Shown here: in pieces, positions 7,950 to 16,513 of the stretch | How positions within the stretch are numbered: position 1 is the stretch's first letter | Layout of the letters: every line of letters starts with the position of its first letter | Assembly (NCBI RefSeq): GCF_001870465.1 | Contig: NZ_MDGK01000047.1 | Span: 62,001-126,000 of the forward strand | Origin: Pseudomonas extremorientalis | Lineage (GTDB): Bacteria > Pseudomonadota > Gammaproteobacteria > Pseudomonadales > Pseudomonadaceae | Direction: 5' to 3' | Length of the DNA stretch: 64,000 nt | Notes under the pieces: generated by a model | Databases searched by the model: none | Told to the model about the DNA's origin: nothing | The model's input: the letters and a program-made list of their open reading frames with translations, nothing else | Made by a program: the position numbers and the translations under genes

Positions 7950-8828
7950 ATGCGCGCTTTACTCGTGCTGTTCAGTCTGCTGCTGCCGTTGTCGATGGCC
8001 CAGGCCGCCGACAAACTCCAGGTGGTGACCAGTTTCAGTATTCTCGATGACATCACCCACCAGATCGGTGGCGATCACATCCAGATCAGCAACATGGTCG
8101 GCCCTGACGCCGACGCCCATACCTACGAACCAACGCCGGACGACGCGAAGGCGCTGCTCAAGGCCAAGCTGATCATCAAGAACGGCCTGGGCTTCGAGCC
8201 GTGGCTGGACCGGCTGGTGGCCAGCACTGAAACCAAGGCGACCGTGGTCACCGCCAGCAAAGGCGTGATTTCCCACACCATGGAAGAGGACGGCGAAACG
8301 ATCCCCGACCCCCACGCCTGGCACAACCTGGCCAACGCCGAAATCTACGTGAACAACATCACCAAGGCGCTGGTCGCCGCCGACCCGGCGAACAAGGCTG
8401 ACTACCTGCGCAACAGCCAGGCCTACCTGAAAGAAATCTACCGCCTGCTGGCCGAAGCCAAGGCCAAGTTCGGTGCGCTGCCAGCAGGCAACCGCCGCAT
8501 CGTCACCTCCCATGACGCCTTCGGCTACCTGGGCCAGGCCTACGGCATTGAGTTCCTTGCGCCCCAGGGGCTGTCCACCGAACGTGAACCGTCCGCCGCC
8601 GAGGTCGCCGCGCTGATCACCCAGATCCGCAAAGACAAGGTCAAAGCGGTGTTCATGGAAAACATCAAGGACTCGCGCCTGCTCAAGCAGATCGCAGACG
8701 AAAGTGGCGCGCAGATCGGCGGCACGCTGTACTCCGACGCCCTCGCCGCGCAAGGTCCGGCCAGCACCTTTACCGGGCTGTTCGAATACAACCTCAACAC
8801 CTTGTGCGCGGCCCTGGGCAAGCCATGA
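7950..8828 (+). CDS. znuA: Periplasmic zinc-binding protein of ABC transporter (ZnuA/AztC-like)
   Basis: 292 aa. Signal peptide 1-19 (start at 7950 gives a clean leader ending MAQA), cluster A-I substrate-binding protein. Candidate metal ligands are His57 (HTYEP), His122 (PDPHAWH), His188 (SHDAFGY) and Asp263 (YSDAL), the usual three-His-one-Asp set. The long His-rich loop of classical ZnuA is absent; the equivalent place has only a short acidic stretch (MEEDGETIPD), as in AztC-type proteins. No AztD chaperone gene follows. The stop overlaps the next gene start by ATGA. Confidence 0.88.
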   Translation: MRALLVLFSLLLPLSMAQAADKLQVVTSFSILDDITHQIGGDHIQISNMVGPDADAHTYEPTPDDAKALLKAKLIIKNGLGFEPWLDRLVASTETKATVVTASKGVISHTMEEDGETIPDPHAWHNLANAEIYVNNITKALVAADPANKADYLRNSQAYLKEIYRLLAEAKAKFGALPAGNRRIVTSHDAFGYLGQAYGIEFLAPQGLSTEREPSAAEVAALITQIRKDKVKAVFMENIKDSRLLKQIADESGAQIGGTLYSDALAAQGPASTFTGLFEYNLNTLCAALGKP

Positions 8829-9238
8829 CCCTGAGCATGCTCGATCTGGAAGGGGCTGCCGTGGGCAGCCGCTTTCCACTCGGACAGGTGCTCGACGCCC
8901 TGCCCTGGAACAGCGACGGCCTGATCGCCGCCATCGCCCAGCAACACGGCAGCGGTGAAGTGTTGATGTTGGCCTGGATGAACCGCACGGCCCTAAACGA
9001 AACCCTGGCCACCGGGCAAGTCTGCTACTGGTCACGCTCGCGTCGGCAGCTATGGCGTAAAGGCGAAAGCTCCGGCCATTGGCAACAACTGATCGAAGCC
9101 CGCCTGGATTGCGACGGCGACGCAGTGTTGCTGATCGTCGACCAGCAGGGCCCGGCCTGCCACACCGGTCGACCGACCTGCTTCTACAACGCTATCGATG
9201 GCGACTACGTTCACATCCTCACGGAGCCCTCAGCATGA
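8825..9238 (+). CDS. hisI: Phosphoribosyl-AMP cyclohydrolase paralogue (HisI)
   Basis: 137 aa. Opens the adenine ring of phosphoribosyl-AMP in histidine synthesis. The family signatures are visible: CYWSRSRRQLW, LDCDGDAVLL and GPACHTGRPTCFY, retaining the three cysteines and the Asp cluster used for metal binding. It is therefore not an obviously metal-free version. It sits away from other his genes within a Zur-type operon, coupled by ATGA to both the binding-protein gene before and the gamma-carbonic-anhydrase gene after. Extra hisI copies in zinc loci are known from comparative genomics; the idea that it gives a better competitor for scarce zinc or uses another metal is inference. Confidence 0.9.
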   Translation: MTLSMLDLEGAAVGSRFPLGQVLDALPWNSDGLIAAIAQQHGSGEVLMLAWMNRTALNETLATGQVCYWSRSRRQLWRKGESSGHWQQLIEARLDCDGDAVLLIVDQQGPACHTGRPTCFYNAIDGDYVHILTEPSA

Positions 9239-9795
9239 TCCGCAAGAACCCATCCGGCGATCTTCCCGTCATTGCCGAATCAGCCTACGTCGACAAGACC
9301 GCAATCATCTGCGGCAAGGTCATCATCGGCGAGAACGTCTTCGTCGGCCCCTACGCGGTGATCCGCGCCGATGAAGTCGACGCCAGTGGGGACATGGACC
9401 CGATCACCATCGGCGCCAACTCCAACATCCAGGACGGCGTGGTTATCCACTCCAAATCCGGCGCGGCGGTGACCATCGGCGAGTTCACTTCCATCGCCCA
9501 CCGCTCCATCGTCCACGGCCCCTGCAGCGTCGGCGACCGTGTGTTCATCGGCTTCAACAGTGTGCTGTTCAACTGCGCCGTGGGTGATGGCTGCGTGGTG
9601 CGTCACAACTCGGTGGTCGACGGTCGCGATTTGCCCGCCGCCTTCTACGTGCCCTCCACCACCCGCATCGGGCCTGCCACCGACCTGTCGCAATTCCCGC
9701 CGGTCAGCGTGAGCGCCTCGGAGTTTTCCGAAGACGTGGCGCGTACCAACGTCGATCTGGTGCGTGGCTACAAAGCCTTGCAAAACGAGTTCTGA
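9235..9795 (+). CDS. Gamma-carbonic-anhydrase-like left-handed beta-helix protein
   Basis: 186 aa. Start at 9235 (ATGA overlap with hisI) rather than the longer frame from 9079. Hexapeptide repeats (I/V-x-x-x-x) run through residues 25-150, giving a left-handed beta-helix trimer. Histidines in AHRSIVHGP and VRHNS are the expected interfacial metal ligands. Gamma-class enzymes hydrate carbon dioxide and can use iron or cobalt in place of zinc, fitting a zinc-sparing operon. Whether this one is an active anhydrase is not certain, as the family includes many untested members. Equivalent to PA5540 by order. Confidence 0.85.
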   Translation: MIRKNPSGDLPVIAESAYVDKTAIICGKVIIGENVFVGPYAVIRADEVDASGDMDPITIGANSNIQDGVVIHSKSGAAVTIGEFTSIAHRSIVHGPCSVGDRVFIGFNSVLFNCAVGDGCVVRHNSVVDGRDLPAAFYVPSTTRIGPATDLSQFPPVSVSASEFSEDVARTNVDLVRGYKALQNEF

Positions 9796-9798
9796 GCC

Positions 9799-11136
9799 AT
9801 GAGTCGCGTGCTGATTCGCAATGCCCGTCTGGTGAATGAAGGCCAGGAGTTCGACGCCGATGTACTGGTCGCCAATGGCCGTATCGAGAAGATCGCCGCC
9901 AGCCTTGACGGCTATAACGAACCGGTGGAAATCGACGCTAAAGGCCAGTGGCTGCTGCCGGGCATGATCGATGACCAGGTGCACTTTCGCGAACCCGGCG
10001 CGCCGGACAAAGGCAGCTTCTACAGCGAATCCCGCGCCGCGGTGGCCGGCGGCATCACCAGCTTCATGGACATGCCCAACACCAACCCGGCCACCTTGAA
10101 CCTGCAAGCGCTGGCCGACAAGAAACGCCGTGCCGCCCTGCACTCGGTGGCCAACTACGGCTTTCACTTTGGTGTCAGCAACGAAAATCTCGACACCGTC
10201 GCCGCCCTCGACCCGCGTGAAGTCGCCGGGGTGAAAGTATTCATGGGAGCGTCCACCGGCAATATGCTGGTGGATGACCCGCGGATCCTGGAGCGCCTGT
10301 TCGCCGAAGTGCCAACCATCCTGCTGGCCCATTGCGAACACACGCCGAGTATCCAGGCCAACGAACAACGTCTGCGCGAGCGCTTCGGCGACAATATTCC
10401 CGCCGTCGCGCACCCACTGATCCGCGATGCCGAGGCGTGCTATCGCTCCTCATCTTTTGCCGTGGAGTTGGCCAGGCGCCATGGCACGCGCCTGCATGTG
10501 CTGCACCTGACCAGCGCCCGCGAACTGGCGCTGTTCGACGACAAGCCCCTGGCCGAAAAACGCATCACCGCCGAAGTCTGCCTGCACCACCTGCTGTTCG
10601 ACGACCGCGACTATCACCGCCTCGGCCACCAGATCAAATGCAATCCGGCGATCAAGAGTCGTACCGACCGCGACGCCTTGCGCCAGGCCTTGCTGAGTGA
10701 TCGATTGGACGTGATTGGCAGCGACCATGCGCCGCACACCTGGGGGCAAAAACAATTGGGTTACCGAGAGGCGCCGTCCGGACTGCCGCTGGTGCAACAC
10801 GCGCTGCCGGCGCTGTTGGAACTGGTGGCTGACGGGCATCTGCCGCTGACCACGCTGGTGGCGAAGACCAGTCATCGCGTGGCCGACCTGTTCGCCATCC
10901 CGGATCGGGGTTACCTACGCGAAGGCTATTGGGCCGACCTGGTGCTGATCAAACCCGAGCCCCACGGCAAGCCGGTGAGCAGCGAGCCGATCCTGGCCCG
11001 CTGCGGTTGGACACCCTTCGCCGAGCGCAGCTTTCGTCATAGCGTCAGCACCACGCTGGTCTCCGGCCACTTGGCCTGGCACAACGGTCAGGTAGTCGAC
11101 AGTTGCCAGGGCCTGCCATTGCATTTCCTGCGTTAA
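9799..11136 (+). CDS. pyrC: Dihydroorotase paralogue (PyrC/PyrQ)
   Basis: 445 aa amidohydrolase. Cyclises carbamoyl-aspartate to dihydroorotate in pyrimidine synthesis. Seen: GMIDDQVHFREPG at 55-67, Lys146 (GVKVFMG) that would be carboxylated to bridge the metals, His178 and His236, and the catalytic Asp309 in SDHAPH. In the usual HxH motif the first His is replaced by Gln60 (QVH), a feature I associate with one branch of dihydroorotases. Last gene of the folE2-led zinc operon, 3 nt after the anhydrase gene. Its 3' end overlaps by 4 nt the convergent DUF3617 gene. It probably backs up a housekeeping dihydroorotase when zinc is scarce. Confidence 0.9.
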   Translation: MSRVLIRNARLVNEGQEFDADVLVANGRIEKIAASLDGYNEPVEIDAKGQWLLPGMIDDQVHFREPGAPDKGSFYSESRAAVAGGITSFMDMPNTNPATLNLQALADKKRRAALHSVANYGFHFGVSNENLDTVAALDPREVAGVKVFMGASTGNMLVDDPRILERLFAEVPTILLAHCEHTPSIQANEQRLRERFGDNIPAVAHPLIRDAEACYRSSSFAVELARRHGTRLHVLHLTSARELALFDDKPLAEKRITAEVCLHHLLFDDRDYHRLGHQIKCNPAIKSRTDRDALRQALLSDRLDVIGSDHAPHTWGQKQLGYREAPSGLPLVQHALPALLELVADGHLPLTTLVAKTSHRVADLFAIPDRGYLREGYWADLVLIKPEPHGKPVSSEPILARCGWTPFAERSFRHSVSTTLVSGHLAWHNGQVVDSCQGLPLHFLR

Positions 11137-11654
11137 GCGCGAGGCTTGACCGTACCGCAATCGTTGCCCAGCCACTGGGCGTGACTGTCGAGGCTGCCCT
11201 TTTGCTGGATACCAGTGGCATTGAAGGTGCCGTTGACGGTGGTGGTGAATTCCTTCTGACTCTGGAAGGTCGCCACGCCCGTGCCCTGGGCTTTCGGGCA
11301 ACTGAAGCGGAATTTCCACTGGTTGCCGGTCTTGTCCGTCACTTGCTGTTTGCAGCCCGATTGCGGGTCGGTCAACGGGATAGAATCAGAGGCGACCTGC
11401 GCCGGTGTCAGGCACACCTGCACGCCTTTGCCGGCCATGGTGATGCCTTGTTTTTCCAGCATGGCGCGCTGTTCGGGGGTCATTTGTTGCTTGAGTTGAC
11501 CAAGGATCAGCGACAGGTCCGGCAGGTCCTGGTTATCGACTTTCATATTGCTGGTGGTCAATTCCCACAAGCCCGGCGCCAGCATCTGCGCCTGTGCGGC
11601 CACCGGCAGCGACAACCCCATAACCATGGCTAAAGACAGCAGACGTGCATTCAT
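11133..11654 (-). CDS. DUF3617 domain-containing secreted protein
   Basis: 173 aa with a clear signal peptide (residues 1-22, ending VAAQA). The mature part begins with LAPGLWELTTSNMKVD, typical of DUF3617, and contains three Cys (VCLTP, GCKQQV, FSCPK) plus one in NDCG near the end, consistent with disulfides. Function of the family is unknown; it is exported to the periplasm. It is monocistronic and convergent with the dihydroorotase gene (4 nt overlap). Confidence 0.85.
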   Translation of the reverse strand: MNARLLSLAMVMGLSLPVAAQAQMLAPGLWELTTSNMKVDNQDLPDLSLILGQLKQQMTPEQRAMLEKQGITMAGKGVQVCLTPAQVASDSIPLTDPQSGCKQQVTDKTGNQWKFRFSCPKAQGTGVATFQSQKEFTTTVNGTFNATGIQQKGSLDSHAQWLGNDCGTVKPRA

Positions 11655-11785
11655 CGGGTAACTCCTGGTTGATGTTGGGCGTTAGACGCCGCCAGGGCGC
11701 CAGTGTTGCACGGCAAATAAAATAGCGACATTCGTAAGCAGACATGGTCTGTTAGGCACTTGGATTGCCTGGAGTACCGTCGTCC

Positions 11786-13225
11786 ATGGATTTCTTTGGC
11801 CCGCACCTGCTCGCCTACTTCATCGCCACGCTGCACTTTCTCGGGACTCTCGCCGCGATCCACGCGGTGCTGACCGTCAGAACCGCCCAAGGCTCGATCG
11901 CCTGGGCCTTGTCGCTGATGTTCATGCCCTACCTCACGTTGATCCCCTACCTGATCTTCGGCCGCAGCACGTTCGACGCCTACATCCAGGCCCGCCGCCA
12001 GGCCAACCAGGAAATGCACACCGCGATCACCGCGCTGAACTGGCGCCCCTGGGTCGAGGAAGCCCTCGCGGCGCGCAACTCCAGCGCGTACACCTCTTTG
12101 CGCGCCATGCCCAAGCTGGGCCGCATGCCGTGCCTGGCCAATAATGAAGTGCGCTTGTTGATCAATGGCGAGGCCACGTTCAGCGCAATCTTCGAGGCCA
12201 TTCGCAACGCCAGGACGGCGGTGCTGTTCCAGTTCTTCATCATTCATGACGACGAGCTTGGCCGCCAATTGCACGCGCTGTTGAAGGAAAAAGCGGCTGA
12301 AGGCATAGACATCCACGTGCTCTATGACCGCATCGGCAGCCACGCCCTGCCCCACCGATATGTGCAATCGCTGCGGGACGCCGGGGTGAAAGTCAAAGCG
12401 TTCGCCACCCGCGGCGGCTGGCTCAATCGCTTCCAGGTCAATTTCCGCAACCACCGCAAGATCGTGGTGGTGGATGGCATCACCGGGTTTGTCGGCGGGC
12501 ATAACGTCGGCGATGAATACCTGGGCAAGAAACCACCGCTGGCGCCGTGGCGCGATACGCATGTGCAGGTAACCGGCCCGGTGGTGGCGTGTTTGCAAGA
12601 GTCGTTTGCCGAAGACTGGTTCTGGGCTGCACGCGAGCTGCCGCCGCTGATCCTGCCGGACGCCTACCCGGAAGACGGCGTGCTCTGCCAATTGCTCGCC
12701 AGCGGTCCCGCCGACCCGTATGAAACCTGCTCATTGTTTTTTGTCGAGGCCATTCATGCGGCGACCGAACGCGTATGGATCACCAGCCCGTACTTCATCC
12801 CCGACGAAGCGGTGTTCGCCGCCCTGCGCCTGGCAGTGCTGCGCGGGGTCGATGTACGCCTGTTGCTGCCCTCACGGCCCGACCATCGCATCGTCTACGC
12901 GGCATCGAGCCTTTACGCGATCGAAGCCGTGCGCGCCGGTGTACGGGTGTTCCGCTACACGCCGGGCTTCCTGCATCAGAAAGTCGTACTGGTGGACAGC
13001 GAAATCAGCGCCATCGGCAGTGCGAACATGGACAACCGCTCGTTCCGGCTGAATTTCGAAGTGATGTTGCTGACGGTCGACGAAGCCTTCGCCCGGGAAG
13101 TGGAGCTGATGCTGCTGGACGACTTTGCCCTGGCCCATGAGGTCAGCCAGCAAGAGAGCCGCGAGACGCGCCGCCTGCAACAACTGGGCATGCGAGTCGC
13201 GCGGCTTATTTCACCGATTCTTTAA
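11786..13225 (+). CDS. cls: Cardiolipin synthase (ClsA-type)
   Basis: 479 aa from the ATG at 11786, which begins MDFFGPHLLAYF and fits the family; a longer frame from 11765 is less likely. Two N-terminal transmembrane segments (about 5-27 and 37-57) precede two phospholipase-D domains. Both HKD motifs are visible: NHRKIVVVDG and HQKVVLVDSE, each followed by the conserved GSxN-like patch (GGHN, GSANMD). It condenses two phosphatidylglycerols to cardiolipin in the inner membrane. Monocistronic; a REP palindrome follows the stop. Confidence 0.94.
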   Translation: MDFFGPHLLAYFIATLHFLGTLAAIHAVLTVRTAQGSIAWALSLMFMPYLTLIPYLIFGRSTFDAYIQARRQANQEMHTAITALNWRPWVEEALAARNSSAYTSLRAMPKLGRMPCLANNEVRLLINGEATFSAIFEAIRNARTAVLFQFFIIHDDELGRQLHALLKEKAAEGIDIHVLYDRIGSHALPHRYVQSLRDAGVKVKAFATRGGWLNRFQVNFRNHRKIVVVDGITGFVGGHNVGDEYLGKKPPLAPWRDTHVQVTGPVVACLQESFAEDWFWAARELPPLILPDAYPEDGVLCQLLASGPADPYETCSLFFVEAIHAATERVWITSPYFIPDEAVFAALRLAVLRGVDVRLLLPSRPDHRIVYAASSLYAIEAVRAGVRVFRYTPGFLHQKVVLVDSEISAIGSANMDNRSFRLNFEVMLLTVDEAFAREVELMLLDDFALAHEVSQQESRETRRLQQLGMRVARLISPIL

Positions 13226-13242
13226 CACACTGCGGTGAACCC

Positions 13243-13269
13243 TGTGGGAGGGGCTTGCCCCCTCCCACA
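13243..13269. repeat. Solo REP palindrome, possible terminator of cls
   Basis: TGTGGGAGGGG and its complement flank CTTG, forming a strong stem-loop. It is the same REP family as the two paired elements at 22550 and 39551. It lies 18 bp after the cls stop and 31 bp from the convergent cfa stop, with a T-rich stretch (ATTTTT) about 13 bp beyond, so it may also end transcription. Confidence 0.85.
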
Positions 13270-13299
13270 CTTGGACCTTCATTTTTCGCAGAAACGGGG

Positions 13300-14484
13300 T
13301 TAGCGGTAGATATCTTCCCGCGTCCACGGCAGGTCATGGCTGCCATCGGCATGGGGTTTCACCGCCAGGATCTGGTGCAGGTTGATCCAGCCCCGGGCAA
13401 ACGCATAGGCGCAACCGGCCAGGTACAGGCGCCAGATGCGTAGCGCCTGCTCCGGCACCATCTTCGCCGCCGCCTCCAGGTTGTCTTCCAGGCGCTCGCT
13501 CCAATGGTCCAGGGTACGCGCGTAGTGCAGGCGCAGGCTCTCGACGTCGACCACTTCCAGCCCGACTTCACTGATCTCGGCGGTCATCATCGCCAGGTGC
13601 GGCAGCTCACCGTTGGGGAACACATAACGCTCGATGAACTCCCCGGCGCCACGACCGACCGGGCGGCCATCGGTGTGCTTGGCGGTAATGCCGTGGTTCA
13701 TCACCAGGCCGCCTTCGCGCACGGCGCCGAACAGGGTCTTGCAGTACTGCGCCAGGTTGGCGTGGCCGACGTGTTCGAACATGCCCACGCTCACCACTTT
13801 GTCAAAACGGCCGTCTTGCGGCAGATCGCGGTAGTCGAGCAATTGCAGGTCCACCTGGTCTTCGAGGCCCTCGGCCTTCACCCGTTCCCGGGCCAGAGCC
13901 AACTGCTCCTTGCTCAGGGTGATACCAAACACCTTGACCCCGAACTCCCGCGCAGCAAACCGCGCCAACCCACCCCAACCACAACCTACGTCGAGCAAAT
14001 ACTCGCCCGGCTGCAGCCGCAGCTTGCGGCACAGATGGCGGAATTTGTCTTGTTGCGCCTGGTCGATGGATTCGCTGCCGGTTTCGAAATAACCGCAGGA
14101 GTACGCCATGTCCTGGTCCAGCCACAGCTGGTAGAACTCGTTGGACAGGTCGTAATGGTAGGAAATAGCCGCTGCGTCAGTGGCCTTGTCGTGGATCGAG
14201 CGCACCGGACGACTCCCCTCGTCGTCTTCGATCAGGGCGTGACTCAATTCGTCACAAACCCGGATGACCTCGGAGATGGAGCCTTCCAGCTCCAATTTAC
14301 CCTCGACGAAGGCTTCGCCCAGTGAATCGAGCGTGGGATGGGTCAGTTTGTTAACGACCGTGGGGTCCTTCACCACGATGGTCACACTGGGCTCGGGGCC
14401 CAAGTTGAATTCATGGCCATCCCAGAGTCGAAGACGCAGCGGTAGCTGAAGATTCTGTAAGGCCGGTGGAAGTTGCGCGAGCAT
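13300..14484 (-). CDS. cfa: Cyclopropane-fatty-acyl-phospholipid synthase
   Basis: 394 aa. Transfers a methylene from S-adenosylmethionine to cis double bonds of membrane phospholipid acyl chains. SAM-binding motif DVGCGWGGLARFAA is visible, as are the family patches YSCGYFETGSESIDQAQ, the VVSVGMFEHVGH active-site segment and NHGIT. N-terminal about 100 residues form the lipid-binding domain. Stationary-phase control is usual for the family but no promoter is asserted here. Convergent with cls. Confidence 0.95.
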   Translation of the reverse strand: MLAQLPPALQNLQLPLRLRLWDGHEFNLGPEPSVTIVVKDPTVVNKLTHPTLDSLGEAFVEGKLELEGSISEVIRVCDELSHALIEDDEGSRPVRSIHDKATDAAAISYHYDLSNEFYQLWLDQDMAYSCGYFETGSESIDQAQQDKFRHLCRKLRLQPGEYLLDVGCGWGGLARFAAREFGVKVFGITLSKEQLALARERVKAEGLEDQVDLQLLDYRDLPQDGRFDKVVSVGMFEHVGHANLAQYCKTLFGAVREGGLVMNHGITAKHTDGRPVGRGAGEFIERYVFPNGELPHLAMMTAEISEVGLEVVDVESLRLHYARTLDHWSERLEDNLEAAAKMVPEQALRIWRLYLAGCAYAFARGWINLHQILAVKPHADGSHDLPWTREDIYR

Positions 14485-14571
14485 GAGTAGTCCCCCCTTG
14501 TTTCAGACGTCTGCTGTGAGGGTAGACCATCCGAAGACAAAGTAGGAGGCTATCGATTTGATAGCGGTCCT

Positions 14572-15360
14572 CTATGGGGCTCGGCGCTCGAGCAAACCAT
14601 CCTGGACCCACTGTTTCAGCCACGTCACGGCTTGCAGTGGAGCACCCTCTGCATAAGTGACTGCCAGTTCCGCGCACAGTTCTGAAAAACGCCAGCCGGT
14701 GGTCACCATGCCTGCCAGGGCGCAGATTTCTGCAGGTTCCAGGCTGCGGTAGTGGCACACATTCTGGTGCCGCCATACCAGACAGATCTGCACCGGATCC
14801 AGGGCCTGGCTATGGGGGAAGTCTGACTCATCCTTGCTGGCTCGCCAGATCGCCACGGTATTGAAGCGGCAGAAGACCTGTTGCACGGAGGGCGCCAGCG
14901 TCACCTGCAGGCCCGGCCAGTCTTCAGGCGCCAGGCTTGCCATGTCGTGAAGGGTCAGCGGTTCGCCCTGCGGCGCATCGAATGCCAGGGTAAACGCCCA
15001 CTCCAACCGCGCCAGCTCCGCCAGCGGCACACCTTGCTCCGCTACCAGATGCTCAAGGATAAACGTCGGGAAACGCTCGCCCAGCCAGCGCAGGCTGTAA
15101 TGGGCCGAGGGGTAGCGGCGCACATAGGCTTCGGTCAGCGCGGCAAACTCGTCATCCCCCAGCCAATAGAGAATGGCGCTGAAGTCATGCCGCAAGACGT
15201 CCTGCAACCGCGAGATATAGGCGTTGTGATAAATCGCCAGGCCCGTGTCCACATCCAGCGTCGGCCCGCCCAGCAGGGTCGCAGCGAAGCCACTGTTGGC
15301 TACAGGTGTTTCGGATAACAGGTGCTGTTCGAAGGCCAACTGCCAATCGGTCAGGCGCAT
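14572..15360 (-). CDS. bufC: BufC/HvfC-type partner protein (putative DNA-binding domain, DUF2063)
   Basis: 262 aa. The N-terminus (MRLTDWQLAFEQHLL) and the segment GLAIYHNAYISRLQDVLRHDF are characteristic of the DUF2063 family, once named a putative DNA-binding domain but now known as the partner that binds MNIO enzymes and helps present the precursor peptide. It overlaps the upstream MNIO gene by 10 nt, as expected for a stoichiometric complex. Part of the three-gene bufferin cluster. I infer function from family knowledge, not from catalytic residues. Confidence 0.88.
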   Translation of the reverse strand: MRLTDWQLAFEQHLLSETPVANSGFAATLLGGPTLDVDTGLAIYHNAYISRLQDVLRHDFSAILYWLGDDEFAALTEAYVRRYPSAHYSLRWLGERFPTFILEHLVAEQGVPLAELARLEWAFTLAFDAPQGEPLTLHDMASLAPEDWPGLQVTLAPSVQQVFCRFNTVAIWRASKDESDFPHSQALDPVQICLVWRHQNVCHYRSLEPAEICALAGMVTTGWRFSELCAELAVTYAEGAPLQAVTWLKQWVQDGLLERRAP

Positions 15361-16196
15361 AACGATCTCCTGGCCAACGCCATGGCGCCCAGTTCACGGG
15401 CCTTGCTGAGCTCGGTAAGCAACTCTTCGAAGGGTGGGAAATGGTCGTCCCGCTCCAGTAGGGTCGACACCGGCCCCAGGTGCTCCAGCGTCTGTTGATA
15501 GAGGTCCCACACCGGGTCACACACCGGATGGTCATGGGTATCGACCACGTAGTCGCCGTAGTCCATGTGCCCGGCCAGGTGCAACTGGCGGATGCTCTGC
15601 GGCGGCAGGTTGCGGATAAACGTCCAGGCATCGAAGCCATGATTGCGCGAGCTGACGTACACATTGTTGACGTCCAGCAACAACTGGCACCCCGACAGGT
15701 GGGCCAGGGCGTTGAGGAATTCCCACTCGGTGAACTCATCGGCCTTGGAACGTACGTAACTGGAGACGTTTTCCAGCACCAGCGGGCGCTCCAACACGTC
15801 CTGCACTTGGCGCACGCGGGCGGCCACGTGGTAGAGGCTTTCTTCGGTGTAAGGCAACGGCAGCAGGTCGTGCAACTGGTGGGCGCTGCCGCGGCTCCAG
15901 CACAGATGATCGGACACCCACGCCGGCTGGATACGCTCGGCGAGCTGTCTGATCTGCTTAAGATAGTCGGTGTCGAGGGCATGGGGCCCGCCGATGGACA
16001 GGGACACCCCATGCATCACCAGCGGATAACGCTCGGCTATCGCGTCCAGGTAGTACAAGGCTTTACCGCCCTGGACCAGGTAATTCTCGGAGATCACTTC
16101 GAACCAATCCACAGCCGGCGATTGTTCAAGGATCTGTTCGTAGTATTCGTTGCGTAAACCCAGGCCGTAACCCAGGAAGGGAAGAGACATGGCCAT
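15351..16196 (-). CDS. bufB: MNIO/DUF692 multinuclear iron peptide-modifying enzyme (BufB-like)
   Basis: 281 aa from the ATG at 16196, preceded by AGGAG at a 6-nt spacing; the open frame extends to 16250 without such a site. DUF692 TIM-barrel enzyme. Likely iron ligands fall in HGVSLSIGG, WVSDHLCW, LDVNNVYVSSRNHGFD, HLAGHMDYGDY and DTHDHPV. These enzymes use mixed-valent iron clusters to modify cysteine residues of small peptides; BufB-type members convert Cys in bufferins to thiooxazoles that bind copper. It lies between the BufA-like precursor (66 nt upstream) and BufC. Confidence 0.9.
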   Translation of the reverse strand: MAMSLPFLGYGLGLRNEYYEQILEQSPAVDWFEVISENYLVQGGKALYYLDAIAERYPLVMHGVSLSIGGPHALDTDYLKQIRQLAERIQPAWVSDHLCWSRGSAHQLHDLLPLPYTEESLYHVAARVRQVQDVLERPLVLENVSSYVRSKADEFTEWEFLNALAHLSGCQLLLDVNNVYVSSRNHGFDAWTFIRNLPPQSIRQLHLAGHMDYGDYVVDTHDHPVCDPVWDLYQQTLEHLGPVSTLLERDDHFPPFEELLTELSKARELGAMALARRSLCA

Positions 16197-16261
16197 TGCG
16201 GACTCCTGGAAAAGTGTCCGCAGCGGCTTGAAGGCTCGCTGCGGTTGCACTCGGCTTGCGA

Positions 16262-16513
16262 TTACTCGCCGACCTTACCGCCGGCAGCGTCGCAGGCGGC
16301 CTTGGTCATGGCCTTGAAACCGTGACCTTTGCAGACAGCCTGGCCTTTACAAGCGTTTTCAGCGGTCTTGCAATCGTTCATGCCTTTGCAGGAGGTGACG
16401 CCGTAGCAATGAACAGTAGCGTCGGCGGCCTGTGCCTGGGTAGCGACACCGGCGAACATGGTGGCGGCAGCGATAGCCAGGGCAGCACCGGAAACGGCAT
16501 TTTTGATGTTCAT
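16262..16513 (-). CDS. bufA: Bufferin-type cysteine-rich precursor peptide (BufA family)
   Basis: 83 aa. Signal peptide about 1-29 (hydrophobic core AALAIAAATMFAGVA, cleavage near AQA). The mature 54 residues contain six Cys at 36, 42, 48, 55, 61 and 74, most in a repeating SCKG/DCKT/ACKG/VCKG pattern, with many Lys and Gly. This pattern and its place directly upstream of BufB and BufC genes identify a periplasmic bufferin, a ribosomally made and post-translationally modified copper-binding peptide; the CKG spacing suggests the BufA2 type rather than DUF2282 (BufA1). A strong Shine-Dalgarno (TTGAGGAATAC) precedes the start. No DoxX-like BufD gene is adjacent. Confidence 0.85.
   Translation of the reverse strand: MNIKNAVSGAALAIAAATMFAGVATQAQAADATVHCYGVTSCKGMNDCKTAENACKGQAVCKGHGFKAMTKAACDAAGGKVGE

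Noticed and set aside
15839..15846. CCACGTGG-like core in the MNIO gene
   Set aside because: Only the central core of parS is present; the flanking arms do not match.
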